DNA of 64,000 bases from Ascarosepion bandense (taxonomy: Eukaryota > Mollusca > Cephalopoda > Sepiida > Sepiidae), in contig JBBBDQ010001028.1 in NCBI GenBank assembly GCA_037127315.1, forward strand, positions 4,101,001 to 4,165,000. Direction: 5' to 3'. Below the pieces are notes generated by a model. It did not search any database, had not been told where the DNA came from, and worked only from the letters and a program-made list of their open reading frames with translations. Shown piece by piece: positions 1-10,404 of this stretch (position 1 is the first letter of the stretch; each line of letters begins with the position of its first letter). Made by a program: the position numbers and the translations under genes.

Positions 1-142
1 AGTAAATAATAACACATAGTAAACATAGAACATTTAAGCTATTAACAATAAAGATAATTGAATTGAAAATATAAGTCCATCCCTACCGTGGCGGATGGCC
101 GAAGACAGTGACAAAATAGTGGTGTTGTGGTCCCTGGTCTGA

Positions 143-1848
143 TTACAGACATTTGAGTACGTTGTTGGAAATATCGAAATTGATTGTATTCAAACCAGGT
201 TTAAACTGTTTAATGTAGAGTGCTTCGAGGATTTTTAGTTTCTGCTTATTATTTTCTTGTTTGAGTATGTACGTGTTATCAACAAGCGTTTGTCTCAGAA
301 GTGTGCGTTGATAACCGTGTTGTTCTAAATGACGGAATATATTTGAATTTTTATTTAAGTGCAACGTCAGACGCCGTGAGAGCGAATTTGTGGTGTGGCC
401 GATGTAGATATTATTAAGGTTGTTAGAGATACATTCTCTAAATGGACATATGAATTTATATACTACATTGGTCTTCTGCAAATCACTAACGGTGGGGGAA
501 GAGTCGTTGCGGACAAATGAATTAGATGTAGTGGATTTAGTGTAATATATAATGAACTTAATTCTTTTGTTAGAGTCTGTCGGAGAAATATTAGTATTTA
601 TGAGTTTTTTTAGGATGTTTTCATCTAGTTGGTAGTTGGAGTGCATCTGGCTACGGTATAAGAGAGTGATATGTTTAGGATTGGTTGGGTTAGTATCATG
701 TGTTGTTTTTTCCATGTTAAGCTTTTTAAGAAAGTAATGTATTTGTTCATCAACTATGTAGTTGGGAAAATTATTATTGATGAGTGTCTGTTTTATGTTT
801 TTTAGTTCACTGTAGAAGATCTGATTTGTAGATGAATTGACTTTTGCACGGTATAATAGATTTTTTATGATGGCTATTTTGTAATAGTGGGGGCATTCAC
901 TAATATAATTGAGTGTGGAGGGATTTTTATTAGTAGGTTTTTGATACGGTGAGATAGTAAATTTATTGTTGTCAGTGTTAATTAATATATCAAGAAAAGG
1001 AATTTTGTTATCTTTGCTAAGTTCATAAGTAAATTTTAAAACTGAGTTATTTTGAAACTGTTTTTGAAGTTGTAAGATTTCATTAGTATTTTTAATTGAT
1101 AGTAGGATATCATCAACATATCTTAGATATATTGATGGTTTTGTAAATTTTGCAAAGGTAGTATTTTCAAGGTTAGACATGTAGAAATTACTAAAAATCG
1201 GACCAAGCACTGAACCCATGGAGACTCCGTCACGTTGTATATATATAGTGTTGTTTGGATCAACAAAAGGCACTTCAGTAGTACAAGCTAGTAGAATTTT
1301 TCTTAGGATGTTGGGATTAATTTTGAGTGGGGGTAATGAAGGATTACTGTAAACATTTCTTATAATTATATCAATAGTTTCACTGACGGGTACATTAGTA
1401 AAAAGGTTTTCCACATCAAGTGAAGCTATGATTTCATTATTAGGATTTTCACTCTTGAGGATTTGGATTGCCTCTAAGGTTGACTTTATGCTGTATTTAC
1501 TCGGAAGGTAGGGTGTGATAAGCTGGTTAATATGTTTAGTTAACTGGTATACAGGAGTAGGAATTTGGGATATGATAGGGCGGAGAGGATAGTTAGGTTT
1601 ATGAGTTTTTATGGTTCCGTATATGTAACCAGGTTTATAGTCACCAATAATTTTAGGGAGTTTTAAGGAATTCTGATCAGCGTTGTTGGCACTAATGAGT
1701 TTATTAATTTTAGATTTTAGTTGGTGTGTCGGGTTTTTGTTAATTTTTTTAAATTTTGTGTGGTCATGGAGTATGTGATTGAGTTTTATGTTGTAATCTG
1801 ATTTGTTAAGTACAACAAAGATGTTAGCCTTGTCAGCTTTTTTTTACA
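143..1848 (-). pseudogene. PLE-1 reverse transcriptase and GIY-YIG endonuclease
   Basis: The frame is open from about 1848 to the stop at 143; the first ATG in it (1414) is internal, since the RT fingers are encoded upstream. Visible RT landmarks in order are YGTIKTHKP and PLRPII, motif A SLDVENLFTNVP, motif B RDGVSMGSVLGPIFSNFYM, motif C YLRYVDDIL, and IPFLDILI. After a linker come the GIY-YIG landmarks: VVYKFICPFREC, IYIGHTTNSLSRR (GIY-type strand and catalytic Arg) and LEALYIKQFKPGLN (catalytic Glu and Asn). This is the domain order of endonuclease-bearing PLEs, which copy RNA at a nick made by the nuclease. RT and nuclease motifs look intact; the break is upstream, where a run of A residues near 1847 puts the N-terminal region in another frame. 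Confidence 0.88.
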
Positions 1849-2643
1849 ATTATGTGAAGGTGGTTGCGTAGTTCGTGCGCAGCACTTTTTAGTTGTTTCG
1901 ATAGAATTTTTGAGGAGCTTCTGCTTTTATCATGGCGATCTTTGATTGCCTCAGCCTTAAGTAGATCTTTCAGTTCGGGTTTAACGGTTATAAGTTTTTC
2001 ATCTTGTAATTTAGTGATGCTTTGATAGAGCGTTTCTATTTCAATTTTTTTAGTAAGCTGGTTATACTTACGGTATATATGGCAGTTAGGTCCAAGGTTG
2101 AGTAATTCTTCTTGGTGCTTAGTTAGTTGGTGGTTGGAAAGATTTATGAATTTATCGAATTTTTTGGGAAGAGTGATCGTGCCATTGTATAGTGAATTAA
2201 GTTTTTTGACAATTTTAGCACGGTGTTCAACTTCAGATTTTGCAGTGATTTTGGATAGTCTGAGTATTATTTCTTCTAGTTGGTTTGAGGTAGTTATATC
2301 TTTCAGTTTGTTGTAGAGGTCATGTTTGTTCTTGTATAATGTGTCAAGATTTTCTTTTGCTATTTCAATTTGCCTTTTCACAAGGCTCCATTTATATTTC
2401 AAGGTGGTGATGGTGTGTTGGGCTGCTGGATCATGTAATTTAAATTGTATATATTTTGGCAGGCATTTTTTCATTAATGCAGGTTTCATTGAATAATATA
2501 GACAAGTTTTGTCTATTAATTTTGTGTAGGATCCGTTCATACCGTCTGATATACTTGATGGTGATGTCGTTAAAAGACAACAAAAAATCACAGTATTTGT
2601 TGAATTTTTTATCAGGTCTAAGCTTTCGGCTCACATAAGCCAT
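1847..2643 (-). pseudogene. PLE-1 N-terminal domain (frameshifted)
   Basis: The likely start is the ATG at 2643 (MAYVSRKLRPDKK). This frame runs to 2440 and then stops. The continuation is in a second frame from about 2450 (PKYIQFKLHDPAAQH) to 1833, ending at a stop just after HIIVKKS. The protein then resumes in the RT frame (ADKANIFVVLNKSDYN). Two single-base-type frameshifts, both at A-runs, therefore separate three parts of one original protein. The segment is Lys-rich and probably helical (KKIEIETLYQSITKLQDEK); N-terminal regions upstream of the RT are usual in PLEs, but I see no named domain. The same N-terminal sequence recurs at 22060-22285 and 60974-61140. Confidence 0.75.
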
Positions 2644-2651
2644 TATCAAAG

Positions 2652-3178
2652 AGTAAATAATTAACACATAGTAAACATAGAACATTTAAGCTATTAACAA
2701 TAAAGATAATTGAATTGAAAATATAAGTCCATCCCTACCGTGGCGGATGGCCGAAGACAGTGACAAAATAGTGGTGTTGTGGTCCCTGGTCTGATTACAG
2801 ACATTTGAGTACGTTGTTGGAAATATCGAAATTGATTGTATTCAAACCAGGTTTAAACTTGTTTAATGTAGAGTGCTTCGAGGATTTTTAGTTTCTGCTT
2901 ATTATTTTCTTGTTTGAGTATGTACGTGTTATCAACAAGCGTTTGTCTCAGAAGTGTGCGTTGATAACCGTGTTGTTCTAAATGACGGAATATATTTGAA
3001 TTTTCATTTAAGTGCAACGTCAGACGCCGTGAGAGCGAATTTGTGGTGTGGCCGATGTAGATATTATTGAGGTTGTTAGAGATACATTCTCTAAATGGAC
3101 ATATGAATTTATATACTACATTGGTTTTTTCTTCTGCAAATCACTAATGGTGGGGGAAGAGTCGTTGCGGACAAATAT
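2652..3178 (-). mobile_element. Partial tandem copy of PLE-1 (pLTR-like)
   Basis: Direct repeat of 1-527 with a few substitutions and indels. It contains the 3' UTR and the last part of the GIY-YIG domain. It stops abruptly at 3178 in a short (AT) run, after which the sequence is LINE-derived. In element orientation it is a 5'-truncated copy placed immediately before the full unit, so its 3' end could have supplied a promoter for the downstream unit, as proposed for PLE pseudo-LTRs. Confidence 0.85.
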
Positions 3179-3189
3179 ATATGGTAAGT

Positions 3190-3605
3190 TGTTAAAATGT
3201 TTTGAAAATGATCGGCCTATTTTATTGCACAATTCTATCCTTTTCCTATGCTTGGTCTTCACTAGAGTCAGATGAGACCCAAAATAGAGTATTGTTGCCA
3301 TGTCTGGGCTGAAGCTGTTCCATCCTTACTTTCTAGTCTTGATTGATCTCGACATTGTTTACGCAATATTGTAGAGGAAGATATATTCACCAATCTGCAG
3401 TTACTTTATTACAGATGAAACACTACAAAAATATCTCAATTTTGTATGGCAAAAATTCAGATGAGTTCCATTATTTGGTTTCAGCAATTCAGACATTTAT
3501 ATTTCAGACATTTTATGTTGCATCTACGTACTCAAATTGTCCTCATTTCCTTCCTATTCCAAGTGTAAGAAGAAAGTTCCACTCAAACATTTTATAGTAA
3601 ATCTA
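3190..3605 (+). pseudogene. LINE reverse transcriptase C-terminal fragment
   Basis: Translation gives SQMRPKIEYCCHVWAEAVP followed by SLLSSLD and a stop, then in shifted frames YYR.NTTKIS, MAKIQMSS and IPSVRRKFHS. The RPxIEYCCHVW block is the conserved region downstream of the RT core in CR1/Jockey-type LINEs, and the same block (RPCMEYCCNLCSGA) is found in the LINE at 61841-62610. The piece is 5'-truncated against the PLE at 3178, and stops and frameshifts show that it is inactive. Confidence 0.6.
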
Positions 3606-4600
3606 GTGTGAATGGCTCTCTAGTTTTGTATTGGGTCAACTTTAGTATAAAAATAGTTTGATCATTATAATTACTGTACTAGGAAATGCTCCAGATAATA
3701 ATAATATGGTAAAAACCGATCAAACTATGGCAGTTTCTGTCCAGGTAGGTGTGGTGAAGTGTTAATGTGTATTCAGCGGCATTCAAATGTTTCTTGTTGC
3801 ATCTGCTAACATCATCTAGAATATTACTGACTGTAGAGGTTTTGTATTATCCACTTTTTCTGATATGTAAATGAGTCAGTGAAAATATATCATTATGTCA
3901 CATGGAAACGTTAGGATTTTATAACCAGTGTAGATTATTGTTGTTTTGTTTTGTTTTACAGGATATCTTTGTCTTCCTTTCCAACTCCTTTCCTGTAATC
4001 CTGATGTGTACTCAGCGTATCCTTTTTACGCCTTCGACAAAATCTTTCCGAATCCTCTTAGCTTTGTTCATCATCCGCAACCATGTTTTCATTTCTTCTG
4101 GTTGTTGGTCTGTAAGATCATAACTGGAAATGCCTATAAAATCCTTTTGTTCTCCTTTTCCTCATAATCTCTTGGAGACCTTATTTGATCTGTATGCTTT
4201 ACTATTCTGTTCTCATGTTTGCTATAATGGCCGGGTTGTGGCTTCTATTGCAGAGCTAGATACGATTCCTTATACTTTTCATATAAGAGCAAGAATACTG
4301 AAAGAAAAAAAAGCTGGAAAAATAGGGATATCGATGGAGATTTTTCAGGCGTAGCTCAGATGTGGTACACGGCTGAACTTGGTTCATTATACCAATAGGA
4401 AATATTTGGCACAATAATTGAAGAAATTACTTCGCTTTGAATTGTACAGAAAATAGCAGAAATTAGCCAACGAGCAGCTAATATGAAAACTTAAATTTTT
4501 CCAACAGTGAATTCGCAGCGCACTGAACATATAGGTCAGTCGATGTACCATCAGAAATTATTTAGGTGTAGTAAGATTTCCATGCTAATATTTGACTGCA
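3606..4600. other. Unassigned AT-rich sequence
   Basis: No convincing coding exon, RNA gene or known repeat. The small open frames here show no family motif and have the base composition of non-coding DNA. Confidence 0.5.
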
Positions 4601-4609
4601 GTTTTGTTT

Positions 4610-4610
4610 T

Positions 4611-4671
<61 letters not shown>
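4610..4671. repeat. (AC)n(AT)n compound microsatellite
   Basis: An AC run followed directly by an AT run, adjoining the short inverted-repeat element at 4671. Open frames through it are artefacts. Confidence 0.95.
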
Positions 4672-4673
<2 letters not shown>

Positions 4674-4853
4674 AACAAATCGGAAGCGTATCAACCTAAC
4701 ATGTTTGATTTTTAATATGTCATTGTCAGAGATTGAGAAAAACAGACAAAAATAGAGAACTTTGATATTTTCAATTTTGTTTACGCCAATTTCTCTCAAT
4801 CTTTGATGAAACTTTAATAAAAGTGAAATGTGTTAGATTCATAAACGTTTCCT
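4671..4853. mobile_element. Short inverted-repeat (MITE-like) element
   Basis: The left arm (4671-4711, containing atcaacctaacatgtttga) is an imperfect reverse complement of the right arm (4812-4853, containing gtgttagattcataaacg). About 100 bp of unrelated sequence lies between. The right-arm sequence recurs alone at 36912-36950. No coding capacity; a small non-autonomous DNA element is the simplest reading. Confidence 0.4.
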
Positions 4854-4915
4854 ATTAGTTATTTATGTTATTATACTATCAGATTCCAATCCATTTTTGA
4901 ACTGCATTTAATCTT

Positions 4916-4917
<2 letters not shown>

Positions 4918-4988
<71 letters not shown>
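4918..4988. repeat. (AC)n(AT)n compound microsatellite
   Basis: Dinucleotide AC run passing into an AT run. The sequence just downstream (5056-5090) has CTGATGA on the minus strand followed by a GCC/GGC-type hairpin, possibly a worn PLE end. Confidence 0.95.
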
Positions 4989-4993
<5 letters not shown>

Positions 4994-5111
4994 TTATGCA
5001 TTTATAAAAATCACGATCAATGCCTTTTATCTAACAAGTGTTTAACTAAATCCCTAGTCTATATAGGCTCTATCTCATCAGTAGAAAATCGAAGGGTTTA
5101 TTTACTTCAAA

Positions 5112-6322
5112 TACAGTAGCGGCCATAATATAAGGAAGGGAAACAACAAAGACATAAATAGGTGAGCCCTGTCTCTAATTATCTTCCAAACATTTTCTAT
5201 TGGATTCAGGTCGGGGCTCTGTGCTGGCCACTTCAGTAGAGCGATTTCTTCTTCTTCAAATAAAGCCATAACCTTCTGAGCCTTGTGACAAGGTGCATTG
5301 TTCTGCATGAAAATAAGAGATTCATAAAGATTATGGTGTAATCTTGGTACCACATGCAGCTGAAGAAGCCTTTTGTAAATCTCAACATTGATATTGCCAT
5401 GTACGCGGATAATAGGGCCAACTACAACAGATGAAATCATTCCCCACACCATCACACTGCCGCCACCAAACTTAACGGTTTTCTTGACACATTGAGAAGC
5501 CAATTTCACCTATTCTATTGCGTGCGTAAACTTGGACTTGTCACTGATATGAACTGTATCCCATTGTGCGAAGATCCAAACAACATGTTCTCTCGCATAC
5601 TCCAGGCGTGTCCTTTGGTTTTGCTTTGAAATGAGAGCTTTCGACGCTAGAATACGGGCATAAAATCCTGCATTTTTTAACCTGCGAGCAATCGTTTTCT
5701 TTGAGACCTTATTATCTGTCTCTTCATTAAATTAATGTAGCAGTTTCAAAACGGTTTTTTGTAGATATTCTAACAATTCTTCGATCTTTTCTTTGCGATG
5801 TTTTTGGAGGTCTGTCGGTTTTTTGGTTTTGCATTGAACGTTTTATCGGTTTTAAACCTGCTAATTACACGATGAACAACACTTTTAGACCTATGAACAA
5901 TAACAGAAATTTCTGAAATTGATTTTTTCTTGATAGTTAGCAATAATGAGTTTTTTCTTCAAAGGGAACGTTTTGCGTGTAGAATTCACCATATTGCTTA
6001 AAAATAAAGTTTTAATGATAAATGAACTTTTACTTATTGTTAAAAAGCTCCATCGAGTTTTTTAACAATGTAAATTAAAGGTTTATGCAAATTATTAACA
6101 TCGCTCCTTAACTTTTGTCCAGTAGCTTATTTCCTTTGATACATTTAATCTTTATTAAAAAAAACTATTATGCAAATGTCTGTAACTTTGTATAATATTT
6201 ATGCATTACACCCTAATCTTTATTCGGTAAAAATTCCATTGCTAATCATGCATTACTTTTTAAGTAATACACATATTTATGTCTTTGTTGTTTCCGTTCC
6301 TTATATAATGGCCGCTACTGTA
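5112..6322 (-). mobile_element. Younger Tc1 transposon with intact terminal repeats
   Basis: TA dinucleotides at 5112-5113 and 6321-6322 flank a 1207-bp element. The terminal inverted repeats (5114-5160 and 6274-6320) are about 47 bp long, begin cagtagcggcc, and differ at only two positions by eye. It carries a single minus-strand transposase gene. Cut-and-paste insertion into TA is the hallmark of this family. The element lies in the left terminal repeat of the older Tc1. Confidence 0.92.
5121..5992 (-). pseudogene. Tc1-family transposase (younger element)
   Basis: The probable start is the ATG at 5992 (MVNSTRKTFPLKKK). Recognisable parts are the region around KKTIARRLKNAGFYARI, which precedes the catalytic domain, then WDTVHISDKSKF (first catalytic Asp), GGGSVMVWGMIS, FMQNNAPCHKAQK and WPAQSPDLNPIENVWK. 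In Tc1 transposases the second catalytic residue is the Asp in QDNAPCH; here it is Asn. The DLNPIEN block, with the catalytic Glu, is present. A stop precedes VKLASQC, and further stops and frameshifts interrupt the N-terminal DNA-binding half. The enzyme cannot be active, although the DNA ends could still be moved in trans. Confidence 0.85.
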
Positions 6323-6439
6323 TATTAATGAACATTGTCTAACTAAGCATAGAAAACTGAGAAACATTGTTTGTATGTAATTTTATTTCCAATTTTTTTA
6401 ACTTGACTGTGTGCAAAAGTATTTAAGACAATTTGCTAA

Positions 6440-7341
6440 TATTTAATAGAATTTCTTCTGTTCCGTCTGACAGCCTCTAGTCGTTTTCTGCAGTTTTCAT
6501 CGAGCTTATCGGATGAAGATTTTAGCAGTTGCACTCATTTTACTTCACAGACTTGGATCTTTTGAGTGTACTCTCAACTCCACTGACTAGGCTATTCCAT
6601 AACGTCAATTTTATTTTCGTTGAACCAGTGTTGAGTTGTTTTATCCCTAGTTGTCTTGTTGGAATACAAAATCTCGGTCAAGCCCCAAATCTGTTGCACT
6701 TTTTAATAAATGGGTTGTTAAGATTTGCTTGCATTTTGTTGGATTCATTCTTCCTTTGATGACTTCCATTTCTTCTACAACCCCAAATAATTATACTTCC
6801 ACCTCATAGTTGACTGCAGGGATGGTTTTTTACTAGGTTGTATTCAGTGCCTTTTTCTCCTTATAAACAAGCTCAATTTTCGTTTCGTCTGACCAAATAA
6901 CTTTCTTCCAGAATTCATCTGATTCCTGTTCATACTTTTTAACAAATTTTTAACGGTTTTGCACATATTTACGTTTTAATAGTTGAGTCTTTCTTGGTGA
7001 TCTAGAATACACGTCTGTACGATTCAGGGATTTCTTAATTGTATTTTATTTACTTCAATTGCGGCATTTTTCTGATCATTCTGAGTTTCTCTTTGAGTCA
7101 AAAATAGTTGCTTCTTTACATTACGGGTTATATATCTTTCAGGAGTCTCATTTAATTTACACGGACGACCATTCCTTTGAATAGTTTCAGTAGTATCATA
7201 CTTTTTCCACTTTCGAACAATAGCACCCAATTGAAACACAAGCAAATTTTAATCTTAAGCAACTTTTAGATAACCCTTACCATCTTTGTGAAGTTTTATA
7301 ATCTGTCACATATCATTTGACAATTGTTTTGCTTTAACCAT
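6440..7341 (-). pseudogene. Tc1-family transposase (older element)
   Basis: The likely start is the ATG at 7341 (MVKAKQLSNDM). The helix-turn-helix region gives AIVRKWKKYDTTETI, then NGRPCKLNETPERYITR, the linker and second helix-turn-helix of Tc1 transposases. Further on, SGRKLFGQTKRKLSLF corresponds to the block around the first catalytic Asp, with that residue altered. Near the C-terminus VMEWPSQW and KSSSDKLDENCRKRLEAV match the end of the catalytic domain. Many stops and frameshifts, and the DLNPIEN motif is unrecognisable. It is much older than its neighbour, consistent with having received the insertion. Confidence 0.75.
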
Positions 7342-7630
7342 TTTAATAAGTTTAGATGGCGAGGCAGTCTGTAGTGTATCAGACCTATTATCACGGCGTG
7401 CTTGGTTTATACAAATATTGAATACAACCTGTGATGGGTTGAAGGATAAACCATATCAAAATAACTGAAAATAGTTTTAAAATACCTTTTTTTACCGTAT
7501 TATTTGTATGGGTGTAAAATACTTTTCTACAGAGTCCAATTCGAAAATTAGCAGTAAAAGTACATAAAACAATGTTTCTCAATTTTTCTCTATGTTTAGT
7601 TAGATAATGATCATTACAATATTTGAAGTA

Positions 7631-7840
7631 CTCAACATTCAAATTGAACTATTTTTTATTGTACAATTTATAAAAAACCGATGCATTAAATACTTAAATA
7701 CTATATATTACTTTACACGATATCTTTAATGAATAACTGTATTTGAGTAGACTCTCTGTTTAGTTTAAACATTATTTATTTCGTCTACCGGCTGAGTGCA
7801 CCAGACCACTTGTATGTATGTATGTATGTATGTATGTATG

Positions 7841-7873
<33 letters not shown>

Positions 7874-8120
7874 TGACTTAAAATGGTCTTAGAGCAATAT
7901 TATTGCATTCATATCCAACATTATTTGTTCACACCTTCCTAGACAATGTGACACCTTCAATTCGCTTCACCCCGTGGGAAAAGGTGAGGTTGGCTGTATT
8001 AGATTTAACCTTTATCGGGTTTAACCTCCTAAAATTCCATGGCTACACTTTTTAGCTGAGAGTGAAGATTGCCTCAGCAGCCACGAATCCGCTTAGTGTT
8101 GTTCTTGTACGAAAGCACAT
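7631..8120. repeat. Unassigned sequence with a (TATG)n tract
   Basis: 7811-7870 is a perfect tetranucleotide TATG repeat. The rest has no recognisable gene; 7920-8060 is less AT-rich but shows no motif I know. Confidence 0.8.
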
Positions 8121-8124
8121 TCAT

Positions 8125-8180
8125 ATATATGTGTGTGTGTGTGTGTGTGCACGCGCGTATTTGTATATATATATATATAG

Positions 8181-8235
<55 letters not shown>

Positions 8236-8412
8236 TGTGTGTGTGTCTGTGTGTTTAGGTGTCAACATATATATGTATATGCGTGTATAAATGTGTAGAT
8301 ATATGTATGTATATGTGTGTATAAATATATTCATGTGTGTGTGCATATGTGTATGCATGTGTGTGCATATTTATATGAGTGTGTATGTGGAGAGAGAGAG
8401 AGAAAGAGAGAG
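8125..8412. repeat. Compound microsatellite (GT, TA and GA tracts)
   Basis: Successive GT, TA, long GT, interrupted TATG/GTGT and GA tracts. Several open frames on both strands here encode only Cys-Val or Tyr-Ile repeats and are not genes. Confidence 0.95.
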
Positions 8413-9038
8413 TGAGGGCGTGGAAGAAGCAAGAGACGTGATTTTGATCCTGATTCGAAAGAGAAATTTCCTCGCTTCGGAAGAATCACTGTAAGCTAAT
8501 CCATGGTAGGACAGATAAAACGCAGCAGGAACTTCAAAAGTTCTTTTAAAAGATAATCCAACGGAAGCCACTTCCGCCAGGTTTTCTCTGTTTCTTTGTC
8601 ATTTTTTGGGTTTTTTTTTATGTTTTTGTTTTAATTTTCCTGCCATTCGTCTGTAAAGTTTCGTTTATTTTACGCCTGCTTTTAATGAACAAGTCGTTTT
8701 CTTCTTCTTCTCTAGATTTCTTTTCTGAGGCGCCATTTTGTCCAATCATTTTCTAACAAAAAATATCTCATCTTCAGTTATTTTTTCTATAAATCCACAA
8801 AGCAAAAGAGAAAATGTCGGCATATACCTCCATAAATGTATTTGGCAATAACTATGCATTTGACGCAAAACTGGAACATCAGCGCTATTTATTTTTTATT
8901 TATTCTTTTTTTTTTTTCATAATACACAATTTCATGCTCCCAGCAAAACAATTGAAAACCTATGAGGTAAGTTTTGTATATGCGTCTTAACAACATAAAA
9001 TATACAAGGATATTTACTGAAAGATAAATATGAAAAAC
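8413..9038. other. Unassigned AT-rich sequence
   Basis: Poly-T-rich stretches and no coding, RNA or repeat signature that I recognise. Confidence 0.5.

Positions 9039-9039
<1 letters not shown>

Positions 9040-9086
<47 letters not shown>
9040..9086. repeat. (GATA)n microsatellite
   Basis: About 12 perfect tetranucleotide units. Confidence 0.97.
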
Positions 9087-9132
9087 TACGATGAAAAGGT
9101 TAGTTACTTTATTTAAAACCAGTATCTGTGAA

Positions 9133-9421
9133 TCTGTGCGTTTTGATGCAATAAATATCAACTCGGAATAAGAAATCGGAGAGTCGAGTTCGAATTCTAG
9201 TTGAATTGGTTTCATTCACTTACGCTTTGGAAGGTAATTAATCCTTTTCTTTTCTATAGACTAAATCGCGGGACAGATTGGGTTCTATAACCAGTTAGCA
9301 ACCAGTCTACCGCAAAAAGACATAGCAGCCTACTGCGGGGAAATCTGCCTAGTTTGTCATGGTTCGAAAGAGACACGATCACCCAAGAGTGTATCACGTA
9401 TGGCACTTAACTGACTGACTG
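9133..9421 (+). mobile_element. tRNA-derived SINE, copy 1 (family S)
   Basis: The tRNA-like head has an A-box-like region (tgatgcaataaatatcaac) and a B-box-like gagttcgaattc. The body contains ttcattcacttacg, gggttctata, gcaaccagtctaccgc and cctactgcgggga, and the copy ends atcacgtatggcacttaactgactgactg. The same order of blocks occurs in ten other copies in this window on both strands. Internal polymerase III promoter boxes are expected for such elements. This copy has a deletion in the middle. Confidence 0.82.
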
Positions 9422-9613
9422 CAAATTAAAATTTTATAAACGAACATTTAAAACATTTTAAAGAAACTTACAGTCCGAAGCAACATGGCAGACAAGCGAT
9501 ATGGATATGGAAAAAACTGCATGATAACAAAAAAAATTAACTTTTACAATAGCATTCCAGAAAAAAAGACATCGTCCAGGTTACTGATATAGCATTGCAA
9601 GAACTAATGCGCG

Positions 9614-9614
9614 G

Positions 9615-9682
<68 letters not shown>
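9614..9682. repeat. (GAT)n microsatellite
   Basis: About 22 trinucleotide units. Confidence 0.97.
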
Positions 9683-9684
<2 letters not shown>

Positions 9685-10404
9685 AGTCACCAGTAAATAT
9701 TCTGTTCTTACATAAACTATGATTAGGAAATAGATACCAAGACTGCTTTCAGTCGAGTGACAGGGAGCAAGTTAAGCTTACAAAATTTTGCTTGACGGTG
9801 CTCCACTATTGTGTATGAAATATTTTAAAGTAAGTAAATATTGTTGTTGAAGTATTTTAAAGTAATTAAGTTATTATTTTTCGTCGGCTATCTGGCAAAT
9901 AAAGATAGTCATCAAAATAGTATTACAATTCATTATCAGTAGCGGTTTCAATTTTTACTAAGTATTAAAATTTCATCACCTTATGCCAGATTAAGTACAT
10001 ATGTCTATATCTACAGTGTTCTTTTTCTTGTATCGTTTTATTTCAAGTTCGAGAATATTTCCTCCCCTAGGGTACATTTGTACTGTCAACATTTGATCGT
10101 TATGTATGAAAAAACTCTTTTCTTGATCGCGAATTACAGTTCTTGTCGGATGAAACTGACGTGGATAAGTTGGTCTAATATGTAAGGCACATTTTATTGA
10201 TGGCAGATAGAGGGAACAAGTTTGTTTTTATTCATGACGACGGTTTACGTCTACGCGTTGTATATATCAGCGGCGGTCGTTGCCTTCTCGCGTATGAGGC
10301 AAAAACAGAACTGATTTCTTAATTAAGTGGTCTTGATGTCTGAGGTAGCCATTTGCAAAAGGGATATGTAGCTCTTGTGCGCTGGTGTCAGGACAACTGA
10401 CAAA
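9683..10404. other. Unassigned sequence
   Basis: No supported feature; no long open frame and no match to the other repeats in the window. Confidence 0.5.

Larger units (their letters stand above)
1..2651 (-). mobile_element. Penelope-like retroelement, nearly complete unit (PLE-1)
   Basis: A minus-strand unit of about 2.65 kb carrying an N-terminal PLE domain, reverse transcriptase and GIY-YIG endonuclease. Positions 1-527 reappear at 2652-3178 with roughly 98% identity by eye, so the unit is followed upstream (in its own orientation) by a partial head-to-tail copy, the arrangement typical of PLEs. The window begins inside the 3' part, so the true left end is not visible. At least two frameshifts break the coding region, so this copy is dead although fairly young. 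A related copy lies at 60091-61140 and a 5' fragment at 22050-22285. Confidence 0.88.
5103..7630 (-). mobile_element. Older Tc1-type transposon, interrupted by a younger one
   Basis: The right terminal inverted repeat ends at 7628 (TA at 7629-7630). Its reverse complement, tacttcaaatattgtaatg..., matches sequence at 5103-5113 and then continues at 6323 onward (ttaatgaacattgtctaac). The left repeat is therefore split by the 1.2-kb element at 5112-6322. Removing that insertion leaves about 1.3 kb, a normal Tc1/mariner length. The transposase runs on the minus strand and is heavily decayed. Confidence 0.82.

Noticed and set aside
5056..5090. CTGATGA followed by a GCC/GAC-type hairpin on the minus strand
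   Set aside because: The 3' core reads GGGA rather than GAAA and no stem III or stem I is evident; too decayed to call.
8062..8494. Several overlapping open frames on both strands
   Set aside because: They translate microsatellites (Cys-Val, Tyr-Ile and Thr-His repeats).
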